Below the pieces are notes generated by a model, which saw only the letters and a program-made list of their open reading frames with translations, was not told the origin of the DNA and made no database searches. From contig NZ_PVTH01000006.1 of assembly GCF_003002875.1 (NCBI RefSeq), positions 124,001 to 188,000 of the forward strand: a DNA stretch of 64,000 nt, read 5' to 3'. Shown in pieces: positions 16,653 through 25,213 of the stretch; position 1 is the first letter of the stretch; each line of letters starts with the position of its first letter. The position numbers were made by a program, and so were the translations under genes. Source of the DNA: Arcticibacter pallidicorallinus. GTDB lineage: Bacteria; Bacteroidota; Bacteroidia; Sphingobacteriales; Sphingobacteriaceae.

Positions 16653-17942
16653 TTAACTATGTTTTCTTTTTCTGTCTAACTTGGCTTTCTTACCGGCGCC
16701 TATGTTATAATCTTTGCTGTTCTTTTCCTTTTTTTCATGGAAAGCTTCGCCCCTTGCAGGTTCTTCTTCCGTTTTTCGCTTCGCCTTGGCCTTCGGTTTG
16801 CTTTCTGCATCCACAACCACACCTTCGGGCAATGACACTATTGGAAACTTGTAACCAAGGGCCTGTTCTACCTTTTTTATATCCGCGAGTTCGATGTCTG
16901 TTGAGAAAACAACAGATACGGCATCTATCTCTTCATCCTGGTCTTTGATAACTCTGGAGATAAAAGTTTCTTTCTCCACGGGCGGCTCGAGGTGAATAAT
17001 GCGGTCTATTCCACGAAGATTGACGGGAGCGGTAAGCTCATTGGCCACGATGAGGGTCTCCAATTCTTCCGAATCGTAAAAGTCATCAATTGAACCTACT
17101 CCTCTAGACTCAAAAAACACGGGATTCAGAATGGCTGACTTAGACTTAACTTTCGAAAAAAGACTGTTATACACTTTCTCAGCGGTAAGACGCGTGTTGA
17201 CAAAAACTACGGTCTTCGGTAATTCAGAGTCGCGAAGAAGAACGTTAAGAAGGTTCAACTTTGTTCTGAAATTCGGAACGTTATAGAGCTCCTGGGGATA
17301 AATCTCCGCAACGGGCTCCACTTCCTCTTCCACTTCTACAAAGCTGGGATCGCGCATAAACGGCTCAATCATCTGCTCAATCCGGGAGTGCATGACTTCA
17401 GCGAAGACCAGTCGCTGACATTTGATAATGCTGTTGGCGAGCTCATTTACCGGCAGCTGCAGCCCCTGTTTCACGATAAGCTCAGCATCATCAACTACAA
17501 ACATCTGTATCTTATTCAGGTCGAGTGCGAGCTTCAGGTAGATGGCTCTTGCGCGATCCGGAGTTGCTACTATAATATCGGCTCCATCAGCCAGTTCGTC
17601 GAGCTCTGCTTCCATACCGGAACCGGGAGTCAGACTTACGATGCGAAGCGACTTATTCTTGTTCAACAGGTTAATTTGTTCTACAACAGCCTCTACACGT
17701 TCCTTATCAGGGACGAGGATGAGGGCACGGGGTGCAATCTCTGGCGTTTGTTTAAGTCGCATCAAAACACCGAGTATATAGGTGGTCGTTTTGCCACAGC
17801 CTTCGGGGCCCACAGCGATAATATCCTGTCCACCGATAATTCGGGACATCGTACGGAGCTGAATTTCTTTAGGCACCAGGTACCCGGCTTCCGTTACCGA
17901 CCTTACCAGCTGTTTACTAAGCTTAATCTTTTCTAACCACAC
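16653..17942 (-). CDS. DEAD-box RNA helicase-like protein with degenerate motifs
   Basis: A 429-residue protein with the two-RecA layout of DEAD-box helicases but altered motifs. A Q-motif-like GYLVPKEIQ (about 20-28) and a sound Walker A (GPEGCGKT, about 40-47) are present. Motif II reads DDAE instead of DEAD, motif Ib is ATPDR, motif III (SAT) is not visible, and the HRxGR arginine finger is replaced by SRVIKDQDEE. The C-terminal 55 residues are basic, a likely RNA-binding tail. It may bind ATP and RNA without unwinding. The start is GTG at 17940-17942, as the frame begins there; a TAAATTTG -7 box lies just upstream. TruC lies upstream on the same strand. Confidence 0.75.
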   Translation of the reverse strand: MWLEKIKLSKQLVRSVTEAGYLVPKEIQLRTMSRIIGGQDIIAVGPEGCGKTTTYILGVLMRLKQTPEIAPRALILVPDKERVEAVVEQINLLNKNKSLRIVSLTPGSGMEAELDELADGADIIVATPDRARAIYLKLALDLNKIQMFVVDDAELIVKQGLQLPVNELANSIIKCQRLVFAEVMHSRIEQMIEPFMRDPSFVEVEEEVEPVAEIYPQELYNVPNFRTKLNLLNVLLRDSELPKTVVFVNTRLTAEKVYNSLFSKVKSKSAILNPVFFESRGVGSIDDFYDSEELETLIVANELTAPVNLRGIDRIIHLEPPVEKETFISRVIKDQDEEIDAVSVVFSTDIELADIKKVEQALGYKFPIVSLPEGVVVDAESKPKAKAKRKTEEEPARGEAFHEKKEKNSKDYNIGAGKKAKLDRKRKHS

Positions 17943-17970
17943 AATACTTAAATTTTTAAAGGAGAAACGA

Positions 17971-17978
17971 CAAATTTA
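17971..17978 (-). promoter_or_regulatory. Bacteroidota -7 box (TAAATTTG) for the helicase-like gene
   Basis: TAAATTTG on the minus strand matches TAnnTTTG and lies about 29 bases upstream of the GTG start at 17942. It overlaps the stop codon of truC. No clear TTG -33 element is seen, so this is a weak prediction. Confidence 0.4.
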
Positions 17979-18692
17979 CAACTTTATCCCTTGTGGAACA
18001 TCATAGGAACTAATATCCCACGACATTAAGTCCATAACGCGTTTAAATTCGGCTTGGAGGGGCGCCTCGATAACAACCTCCTGTGAATTCATAGGGTGAC
18101 TGAACGATAGACTAGAGGCGTGCAGCAACATGGTGGTCATCTCCCAGGTCTCCTTAAAGAGCTTATTTTGCTTATTGCAGCCATGTTTTCTATCGCCGAT
18201 TATGGGATGAAAGACGTGACTGAAATGTTTGCGGAGCTGATGCATTCGACCGGTTTGCGGAGTAGCTTCGACGAGCGAATATCTGGAGGTCGGATGTGCA
18301 CCAAAGGCGACATCAATTTCAGCCCTTTCCAGCGTTCTATATAAGGTCAATGCTTCCTGTATCGCACCGTTTTCCTTCTTAAGAGGATAATCTATCTCGT
18401 CCTGATCAGGGGTATGCCCCCTAACGATGGCGAGGTATTTCTTTTTTACCTTACTTTCCTGAAACTGTTTGTGCATGGCGATCTCCGCCTCTTTGCTGAG
18501 TGCAAACAATAGCACTCCCCCTGTTTTTCTGTCCAGGCGATGCACAGGATTCACATAGTGATTGATTTGGTCACGAAGGATCTGAAGGGCAAACTCCTGT
18601 ACATCCATTGCTATGGGAGACCTGTGTACGAGAAGCCCATGGGGTTTATTGACGGCGATGAGGTACTCATCCCTGTATAAAATATCCAGCAT
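17976..18692 (-). CDS. truC: tRNA pseudouridine synthase TruC-like (RluD family)
   Basis: A 238-residue RluA/RluD-family pseudouridine synthase. The catalytic Asp 54 is in HRLDRKTGG (residues 51-59). Start (MLDILYRDEYLIAVNKP), LVHRS, and the late TGRMHQLRKHFSH and HPIIGDRKHG closely follow Escherichia coli TruC, which makes pseudouridine 65 in some tRNAs. There is no S4 domain, also as in TruC. It is 33 bases upstream of the helicase-like gene on the same strand, which fits an RNA-metabolism pairing, although that gene may also have its own promoter. Confidence 0.88.
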   Translation of the reverse strand: MLDILYRDEYLIAVNKPHGLLVHRSPIAMDVQEFALQILRDQINHYVNPVHRLDRKTGGVLLFALSKEAEIAMHKQFQESKVKKKYLAIVRGHTPDQDEIDYPLKKENGAIQEALTLYRTLERAEIDVAFGAHPTSRYSLVEATPQTGRMHQLRKHFSHVFHPIIGDRKHGCNKQNKLFKETWEMTTMLLHASSLSFSHPMNSQEVVIEAPLQAEFKRVMDLMSWDISSYDVPQGIKL

Positions 18693-18709
18693 TAAAGTAA
18701 TTGAAAGGA

Positions 18710-18717
18710 CAAACTTA
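18710..18717 (-). promoter_or_regulatory. Bacteroidota -7 box (TAAGTTTG) for truC
   Basis: TAAGTTTG on the minus strand fits TAnnTTTG and lies 18 bases before the truC ATG. No convincing -33 TTG is visible at the right distance. Confidence 0.4.
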
Positions 18718-19085
18718 AGTTTTTCCTATCGTATTACAGAATAAGGTCTATTTCCACGTCAAGCAATAGTGTCCTTACTCATGGTTAAATTCCCACATAA
18801 AATAGATTATGCACATGGAAAATATAAAAAACTCGATCATGATGCCTCCTCTTTCTTTCAAATGTAAGCATCGGAAGATCAATAATCAAGTGATACAGGT
18901 CATTATCAGCACTTTATGACAGAATTAACATTATCATATAAAAATCTACGTATAAATTCGACAACAGCAAAAGATGGAAGTGATAGATGCTGAAAATTCA
19001 TTCACACGCATATGAGGAAAAATATTCTGGTTGGCCTCTGAACAAATAGGTTGCTAAAAAAGGAAAAGTGCAGTCATATTTTTCG

Positions 19086-19093
19086 TAATTTTG
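19086..19093 (+). promoter_or_regulatory. Possible -7 box (TAATTTTG) directly before the efflux operon
   Basis: TAATTTTG ends 5 bases before the ATG at 19099. If used as a -7 box, transcription would begin at or next to the ATG and the mRNA would be nearly leaderless. No -33 TTG is at the right spacing. Confidence 0.3.
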
Positions 19094-19098
19094 GAATA

Positions 19099-19491
19099 AT
19101 GAAAAGGGTGCTGGTAATATTTTTACTAACCGTTTATATGATTTCAACTACCGAACTTTCGCAGTTGTTGAAATTTCCTGTATTGATAGAGCACTATTTC
19201 CAACATAAAGACAAAAGTCCCCAACTTTCTGTAATCGATTTTTTGGTACTTCATTACGACAATCATTTAATGGGGCATCCTCACGATGAGGATTACGCTC
19301 AGTCTCAAAGACTCCCCTTCATTTCCAACACCGTTCTCCTGTTTTTTTGTTTCGTTATAACACCTTCTTATTTTTTTGAAGCGACAGAAATACGCGATTC
19401 ATGGCATCTTCAGAAAGTGCTGCCACATGATGATTTCTTCGTTCAGAAGCACTTCCTTTCTTCTATCTGGCAACCGCCAAAATACTGTTAA
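19099..19491 (+). CDS. Small membrane protein of the metal-efflux operon
   Basis: A 130-residue protein with an N-terminal hydrophobic segment (about 3-20, KRVLVIFLLTVYM) and a second one near residues 75-92, so probably two membrane passes or a signal anchor. Between them lies a soluble loop containing GHPHDED, which could bind metal. Proteins of this type (STTEL near residue 20, a following H-Y-D) commonly precede CzcA-type pumps in Bacteroidota; this is from memory of the gene neighbourhood, not proven. ATG at 19099 is preferred because the hydrophobic segment starts there. The pump gene begins 193 bases later. Confidence 0.62.
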   Translation: MKRVLVIFLLTVYMISTTELSQLLKFPVLIEHYFQHKDKSPQLSVIDFLVLHYDNHLMGHPHDEDYAQSQRLPFISNTVLLFFCFVITPSYFFEATEIRDSWHLQKVLPHDDFFVQKHFLSSIWQPPKYC

Positions 19492-19684
19492 TTATTTCTT
19501 AGAAACTGATTTTACCGGACTTGCTGTTCCCTCAGCGGATGTTATGGCTATAGACCTACATGGCGCCCGGCCGACACACGTTTAGCTTGTTCCGTTTAAT
19601 CATGTTTCTCTTCGGGTTTTAGCCTATAGTCATGCATTACCCGCAATCTGCAATTCCATCAACTATCAACGGTATTAATTAATC

Positions 19685-22600
19685 ATGTTACATAAAATCA
19701 TTGAGCTTTCCATCCGGAATAAGCTCATCACTGGGCTTTTTGTCATAGTCCTGATCATCTTCGGTATATACGAAGCCACGAAACTTCCTATAGACGCACA
19801 GCCGGATATTACCAATAATCAGGTTCAGGTTATTACAACAGCTCCATCACTTGGTGCTACAGATATTGAACGTTTGATCACCTTCCCTGTTGAACAAGCT
19901 AACAGTAATATTAGCGGCATCACCGAGATAAGGAGTTTCTCCCGCTTTGGTCTGTCATTGGTTACCATTGTTTTTGACGATGACACCGACGTGTATTGGG
20001 CACGGCAACAGGTAGCAGAACGTTTGCAATCTGTGCAAAACGAAATACCGGATGGTATAGGCGCTCCTGAACTGGGACCTATATCGACAGGACTCGGTGA
20101 AATTTACCAATATGTGGTTCATACTGAGAAAGGATTCGAAGGTCGTTATGATGTTACCGAATTACGAACTATTCAAGACTGGATTGTACGCAGGCAGCTA
20201 TTGGGCGTGAAGGGTGTTGCAGAGGTCAGCAGCTTCGGCGGAAAACTAAAAACCTATGAGATTGCCGTCAATGCCAATAAGCTTCACTCGCAGAATCTGA
20301 GCATCCAAGACATTTTCTCTGCGTTAGAAAATAACAATCAAAATACGGGTGGCGCTTATATTGAAAAAGGGCCTACCGTGCTGTATATCCGAAGTGAAGG
20401 TCTGATTAGCAGCGATGAGGATATTGGCAATATTTCCGTGAGCAATACAAAAGACGGGGTACCTATACTAATACGCGATATTGCAGATGTGAAAATAGGA
20501 TTCGCGACCCGATATGGCGCGATGACGTATAATGATCAGGGCGAAGTTTCCGGAGGAGTCGTTATGATGCTTAAGGGAGCAAATAGCAACGAAGTCATCA
20601 GAAACGTAAAGGAGCGCATCGCCGCTATCCAAAAATCATTACCCGAAGGAGTTGTCATTGAACCCTTTCTGGACCGAACAAAAATGGTCAACAGCGCAAT
20701 AGCGACAATTGAAAAGAACCTGGCGGAAGGGGCTTTGATTGTTGTATTTGTTCTGGTATTGTTTCTTGGAAATTTCCGTGCGGGAATTCTGGTGGCATCC
20801 GTCATTCCGCTTTCTATGCTTTTTGCCATTATTATGATGAACCTCTTTGGGGTAAGTGGCAATTTGATGAGCCTTGGTGCACTGGATTTCGGGCTGATTG
20901 TGGATGGTGCCGTTATCATAGTCGAAGCGGTGCTCCACCAATTTCATGAGGGTAAGAAGTATGCGGTGGTAAATAAGATCACTCAGTCAGAAATGGACAA
21001 GCAGGTAGGGTCTTCAGCTACTAGAATGGTAAACAGTGCGGTCTTCGGGCAAATTATCATTCTAATCGTTTACCTGCCCATTTTCACCTTACAAGGTATT
21101 GAGGGGAAAATGTTCAGGCCGATGGCACAAACCGTCATCTTCGCTTTGATCGGTGCCTTCATTCTATCCTTGACTTATATCCCCATGATGAGTTCACTTT
21201 TTTTGAGCAAAAAAATTCACCACAAAGCGACCTTATCTGACAGGATGATGGGAAAGTTGGAAAACTTGCACCACTCCGTACTGCGAAGAGTAGTGCATTT
21301 CCCCAAAACGGTTATCAGTACCGTCGTTGCTCTGTTTATCTTCGCGATTTTCATCCTGTCAAGATTAGGTGGCGAGTTTATTCCAGCGTTGGAAGAAGGT
21401 GACTTTGCAGTAGATACCCGGGTTCTGACAGGGAGTAATCTGCAAACGACCATCGACTACACCCAAAAAGCCGCCCATATCCTTAAGACAGAATATCCTG
21501 AGGTCGATATGGTTGTGACTAAAATAGGAAGCGGCGAAGTTCCGACTGATCCTATGCCTATGGAAGCCAGTGATATGATGGTTATTCTCAAGGATAAAAA
21601 AGAATGGACGTCTGCCAAAACATTCCCGGAAATGGCTGCAAAGATGAGCAAATCACTGGAGGCCGTTCCCGGTATCAGCACCGGATTCCAATTTCCCGTG
21701 CAAATGCGTTTCAATGAGCTGATGACCGGAGCAAGACAAGATGTAGTGTGTAAGATATTTGGTGAAGATCTGGACAGTTTGGCTGCCTATGCGAATCGGT
21801 TTGGGGAGATAGTCAAAACAGTACAAGGTGCTCAGGATATTTATATTGAGCCTATTACGGGTCTCCCTCAAGTCATTGTGAGATATAAACGGGCAAGCAT
21901 GGCTCAGTCCGGACTGAATATATCAGATGTAAACAGAATTGTGAACACTGCTTTCGCAGGTCAGAGCGCGGGAAAGGTTTATGAAGGCGAAAAACGATTT
22001 GATGTGGTACTTCGACTCGATGAAAAACAAAGAGAGAATGTAGAAGATATAAGAAACCTGCTTATTCCGACTCCGAAAGGCAATCCAATTCCCTTGTATA
22101 TGTTGGCTGATGTAAACATAGAAGATGGCCCTGCGCAAATACAACGAGAAGACGCTAAGCGACGAACTGTGATTGGCTTTAATGTTAGGTCTCGTGACGT
22201 ACAAAGTATTGTCAACGAGCTCCAGGAAAAAGCGGATAAGCAACTCAGATTTTCGCCGGGATATTATGTCACCTATGGTGGGGCCTTTGAAAATCTTAAC
22301 CAGGCGAAAAACAGATTGATGATCGCCGTTCCTGTTTCATTGGCATTAATATTCATCCTTTTATTTTTTGCTTTTCGCTCGGTTAAGGAAAGCCTGTTAA
22401 TCTATTCAGCTATCCCCTTATCTGCTATAGGAGGAATATTTTTGCTGGCATTACGTGGGATGCCATTCAGTATCAGTGCCGGCATCGGATTTATTGCCTT
22501 ATTTGGCGTGGCGGTTTTGAACGGGATTGTGCTTATAGCAGAATTTAACCGACTGAAAAAAAATGGTGAAAAAGATCTGGTCCATATCGCATTGGTTGGT

Positions 22601-24007
22601 TCGAAGACGAGGCTACGTCCGGTATTGATGACTGCATTAGTAGCTTCACTCGGGTTTTTACCTATGGCGCTCAGTAATGGAGCCGGAGCGGAGGTGCAAC
22701 GCCCTCTTGCTTCGGTGGTGATAGGCGGATTACTGTTTGCTACTTTCTTGACCTTGTTTGTGCTTCCCACTCTTTTTATTCACGTTGAGAAAATGAAATT
22801 TCCAAAACTAAGATTTCGTAAAGGCAACACAGCTTTACTAGCGCTGTTGCTCATGCAGCTACCGGCAGTCGGACAGACGATAAGGCTCGATCAAGCCGTA
22901 GACACCGCAACTACAAATAACCTGTCCAAAAAAAGCAAGGCCCTACTTGCTGAGTATTATCAGAAACTAACGTTAACAGGGGCAGATTTGCCTCAAACAA
23001 CTATCACAACGGAGTATGGCCAGATCAACAGTAAGGTAGCAGACAATAAGTTGGGAGTTTCGCAGTCTTTCCAGTTCCCAACCGTGTACACTAATCAGAA
23101 AAAACTATTGAATGAAGAGTGGGCCTCAACGGTAATTGCTGTTGATCTCAATAAAATAGAAATCAGGAAAACCGTTACAGAACTGTTTTACCACATCTTG
23201 GTTCTGCGCGATAAAGAAAAGATGCTGAAAGAATCGGACGATATGTATACCGGTTTTCTCGAAAAGGCTGCCTTACGCTTCGAACAAGGCGAAAGCAATC
23301 TACTGGAAAAAACAGCAGCCGAAGTTCAACGAGAGCATATCGCCATTCAATTGAAGGTTTTAGCAAATGAAATTGAACTGGCGAGAATACAGTTACAACT
23401 GATTCTCAATGCTAAATTGCGTTATGAACCGATTGGAAGCAGTATTATCGCTGAAAACATTCTCCCGGATACCGTAACCGATTTATACCAACATCCGGAT
23501 ATCCGGATATCAGCCCAAGAAATTGAAAAGGCTAAAGCATCTGTACGCTTGGAAAAGTCGAAACTGCTGCCTGGCCTATCCCTGGGATATTTCAACCAGA
23601 GCTTTAAGGACTTGAATAGAAGTCGGTATAACTCTGTTGAAGTGGCTTTGAGTATACCTGTTTTTTCGAAGTCGCAAAAATCGCACATCAAAGCTGAACA
23701 GCAGAGAATTCTATATACCGAGAACGAGTTGGCCGTTCATAAGGCGCAATGGAAGGCCAAATATGATGCTGCTATACAACGCCACCAGGCTCAGCTAACA
23801 ATTATTGAAACCTATAATCGAAGACTACTTCCTGCTGCTAAAAAAATCTTCAGCACGGCAAACAAACAGTTTGACGGCGGAGAAATCAATTACCTGGACT
23901 GGGTAGTACTGAACAATCAGGCTATGCAAATCCAGAGCGACTACTTCGATGCTGTGTTACAATTCAATCAGGGAATTATCGACATTCAATATCTTATTTC
24001 ACGATAA
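19685..24007 (+). CDS. CzcA-type heavy-metal RND pump fused to a TolC-like outer membrane domain
   Basis: A 1440-residue protein joining two members of a tripartite efflux system. Residues 1 to about 1040 are an HME-RND permease, with twelve membrane helices and large periplasmic loops. The proton-relay motif DFGLIVDGAVIIVE carries Asp 401, Asp 407 and Glu 414, the same spacing as CzcA Asp 402, Asp 408 and Glu 415, which favours divalent cations such as Zn, Co or Cd. After a signal-like hydrophobic segment (about 1048-1065), residues 1066-1440 form a TolC-family outer membrane efflux domain rich in coiled coil. Such fusions are frequent in Bacteroidota. The linker must be cleaved or span the periplasm. 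The CzcB-like gene follows after 7 bases. Confidence 0.9.
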   Translation: MLHKIIELSIRNKLITGLFVIVLIIFGIYEATKLPIDAQPDITNNQVQVITTAPSLGATDIERLITFPVEQANSNISGITEIRSFSRFGLSLVTIVFDDDTDVYWARQQVAERLQSVQNEIPDGIGAPELGPISTGLGEIYQYVVHTEKGFEGRYDVTELRTIQDWIVRRQLLGVKGVAEVSSFGGKLKTYEIAVNANKLHSQNLSIQDIFSALENNNQNTGGAYIEKGPTVLYIRSEGLISSDEDIGNISVSNTKDGVPILIRDIADVKIGFATRYGAMTYNDQGEVSGGVVMMLKGANSNEVIRNVKERIAAIQKSLPEGVVIEPFLDRTKMVNSAIATIEKNLAEGALIVVFVLVLFLGNFRAGILVASVIPLSMLFAIIMMNLFGVSGNLMSLGALDFGLIVDGAVIIVEAVLHQFHEGKKYAVVNKITQSEMDKQVGSSATRMVNSAVFGQIIILIVYLPIFTLQGIEGKMFRPMAQTVIFALIGAFILSLTYIPMMSSLFLSKKIHHKATLSDRMMGKLENLHHSVLRRVVHFPKTVISTVVALFIFAIFILSRLGGEFIPALEEGDFAVDTRVLTGSNLQTTIDYTQKAAHILKTEYPEVDMVVTKIGSGEVPTDPMPMEASDMMVILKDKKEWTSAKTFPEMAAKMSKSLEAVPGISTGFQFPVQMRFNELMTGARQDVVCKIFGEDLDSLAAYANRFGEIVKTVQGAQDIYIEPITGLPQVIVRYKRASMAQSGLNISDVNRIVNTAFAGQSAGKVYEGEKRFDVVLRLDEKQRENVEDIRNLLIPTPKGNPIPLYMLADVNIEDGPAQIQREDAKRRTVIGFNVRSRDVQSIVNELQEKADKQLRFSPGYYVTYGGAFENLNQAKNRLMIAVPVSLALIFILLFFAFRSVKESLLIYSAIPLSAIGGIFLLALRGMPFSISAGIGFIALFGVAVLNGIVLIAEFNRLKKNGEKDLVHIALVGSKTRLRPVLMTALVASLGFLPMALSNGAGAEVQRPLASVVIGGLLFATFLTLFVLPTLFIHVEKMKFPKLRFRKGNTALLALLLMQLPAVGQTIRLDQAVDTATTNNLSKKSKALLAEYYQKLTLTGADLPQTTITTEYGQINSKVADNKLGVSQSFQFPTVYTNQKKLLNEEWASTVIAVDLNKIEIRKTVTELFYHILVLRDKEKMLKESDDMYTGFLEKAALRFEQGESNLLEKTAAEVQREHIAIQLKVLANEIELARIQLQLILNAKLRYEPIGSSIIAENILPDTVTDLYQHPDIRISAQEIEKAKASVRLEKSKLLPGLSLGYFNQSFKDLNRSRYNSVEVALSIPVFSKSQKSHIKAEQQRILYTENELAVHKAQWKAKYDAAIQRHQAQLTIIETYNRRLLPAAKKIFSTANKQFDGGEINYLDWVVLNNQAMQIQSDYFDAVLQFNQGIIDIQYLISR

Positions 24008-24014
24008 AATAACA

Positions 24015-25145
24015 ATGAAAAATATAGTCATAATCATTGTTTCTGTCTTATTTTTAAGCTGCGGGAACAACAAAAATACAAGTCAGAAAACAGTGTCGGA
24101 GGGAACGGAAGACGTCTTGCAACTTTCTACGGAGCAATCAAAATTATCGGAACTTTCCTTTGTTAATCTGCAGGAACACTCCATTTCGCAAACCTTAAAG
24201 CTAAACGGAGTAATCGCTGTTCCTCCGCAGAATCTCGTCTCGGTAGGCAGTGCGCTTGGAGGCCATGTGAAATCTGTCAGGCTGCTACCCGGCATGCACT
24301 TCAGAAAGGGGGATGTAGTTGCCGTACTGGAAGATAACCAGTATATCCAATTGCAGCAAGACTATCTGACAGCAAAAGCCCAACTGCAAAAAGCATCCGC
24401 AGAATACGAGCGTCAGGAAGAGCTTAACCGGAGCAAAGCGAGCAGTGACAAAGTATATCAACAGGCAAAGGCAGAGTACGAAACGCTCCGCATTTCCAAA
24501 CAGTCATTAGAGGAAAAGCTCAGGTTAGTCAACTTCAACCCGGCAAATGTTTCGGTAGATAATATTCGTCGAACTGCCCGGATTTTTGCTCCGTTTGATG
24601 GATATGTTTCTCGGATCTTTGTTAATACCGGCAAATATGTTTCCCCTGCCGATATACTTTTTGAACTAGTGAATTTGAAAGACATGCACTTGAACCTTAA
24701 AGTTTTCGAAAAGGATTGGGATAAAATAGCTACAGGTCAGTCCATTGCTGCCTACACCAACAATAATCCAGACAAAAAATACAAGGGGGAAATTATGCTG
24801 ACGGGAAAAAACATTTCAGAAGAACGAACAGTGGATTTATATGTCCGCTTCCATAATGCTGACGCATACTTAATTCCGGGACTTTATATGAATGCTGAGA
24901 TAGAAATTCCGAATAATAAAAGGTATGCACTACCCCAAGAAAGTATCTTAACTTTTGAAGGCAAAAACTATGTATTCAAAGTTCTGGATAGCGTTAGGTA
25001 TGAGTTCGTAGCTGTAAAAACAGGTATCAGCGGAAACGGGTTGACGGAAATCATTGAGCCGCAGAAATTGAAAGATGCAAGAATTGTTCAAAAAGGAGCC
25101 TATACCCTATTGATGGCGTTAAAAAACAAAGCGGAGGAAGATTAA
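24015..25145 (+). CDS. CzcB-like periplasmic adaptor (membrane fusion protein), lipoprotein
   Basis: A 376-residue adaptor that links the RND pump to the outer membrane channel. An N-terminal lipoprotein signal ends in LFLSC (Cys about 15). A lipoyl-like half (GGHVKSVRLLPGMHFRKGDVVAVL, seen in parts), a coiled coil hairpin (about 110-165), a second lipoyl-like half (FAPFDGYVSRIFVNTGKYV, about 195) and beta-barrel and membrane-proximal domains follow in the usual order. ATG at 24015 is chosen since the lipobox follows directly; the longer frame upstream lies in the pump gene. No metal-binding His-rich tail is visible. Confidence 0.88.
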   Translation: MKNIVIIIVSVLFLSCGNNKNTSQKTVSEGTEDVLQLSTEQSKLSELSFVNLQEHSISQTLKLNGVIAVPPQNLVSVGSALGGHVKSVRLLPGMHFRKGDVVAVLEDNQYIQLQQDYLTAKAQLQKASAEYERQEELNRSKASSDKVYQQAKAEYETLRISKQSLEEKLRLVNFNPANVSVDNIRRTARIFAPFDGYVSRIFVNTGKYVSPADILFELVNLKDMHLNLKVFEKDWDKIATGQSIAAYTNNNPDKKYKGEIMLTGKNISEERTVDLYVRFHNADAYLIPGLYMNAEIEIPNNKRYALPQESILTFEGKNYVFKVLDSVRYEFVAVKTGISGNGLTEIIEPQKLKDARIVQKGAYTLLMALKNKAEED

Positions 25146-25160
25146 AAAGATGCTAAAAAA

Positions 25161-25188
25161 ATGCCCCTCGCGAGATCGTGAGGGGCAT
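25161..25188 (-). terminator. Intrinsic terminator, minus strand
   Basis: ATGCCCCTC (25161-25169) pairs with GAGGGGCAT (25180-25188). On the minus strand the stem is followed by a run of seven U (A-run 25155-25161 on the plus strand), 25 bases past the stop of the LruC gene. It may also stop the plus-strand efflux operon, but without a U-run there. Confidence 0.82.
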
Positions 25189-25213
25189 CAAAAGAGATAA
25201 AATTTAGAGAATA

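Larger units (their letters stand above)
18693..19098. other. 406-base divergent intergenic region
   Basis: An AT-rich region between truC (minus) and the metal-efflux operon (plus). It holds a TAAGTTTG box for truC at 18710-18717 and a TAATTTTG box at 19086-19093 close to the efflux operon. I see no regulator gene, clear operator palindrome, tRNA or riboswitch in the rest. Confidence 0.5.
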
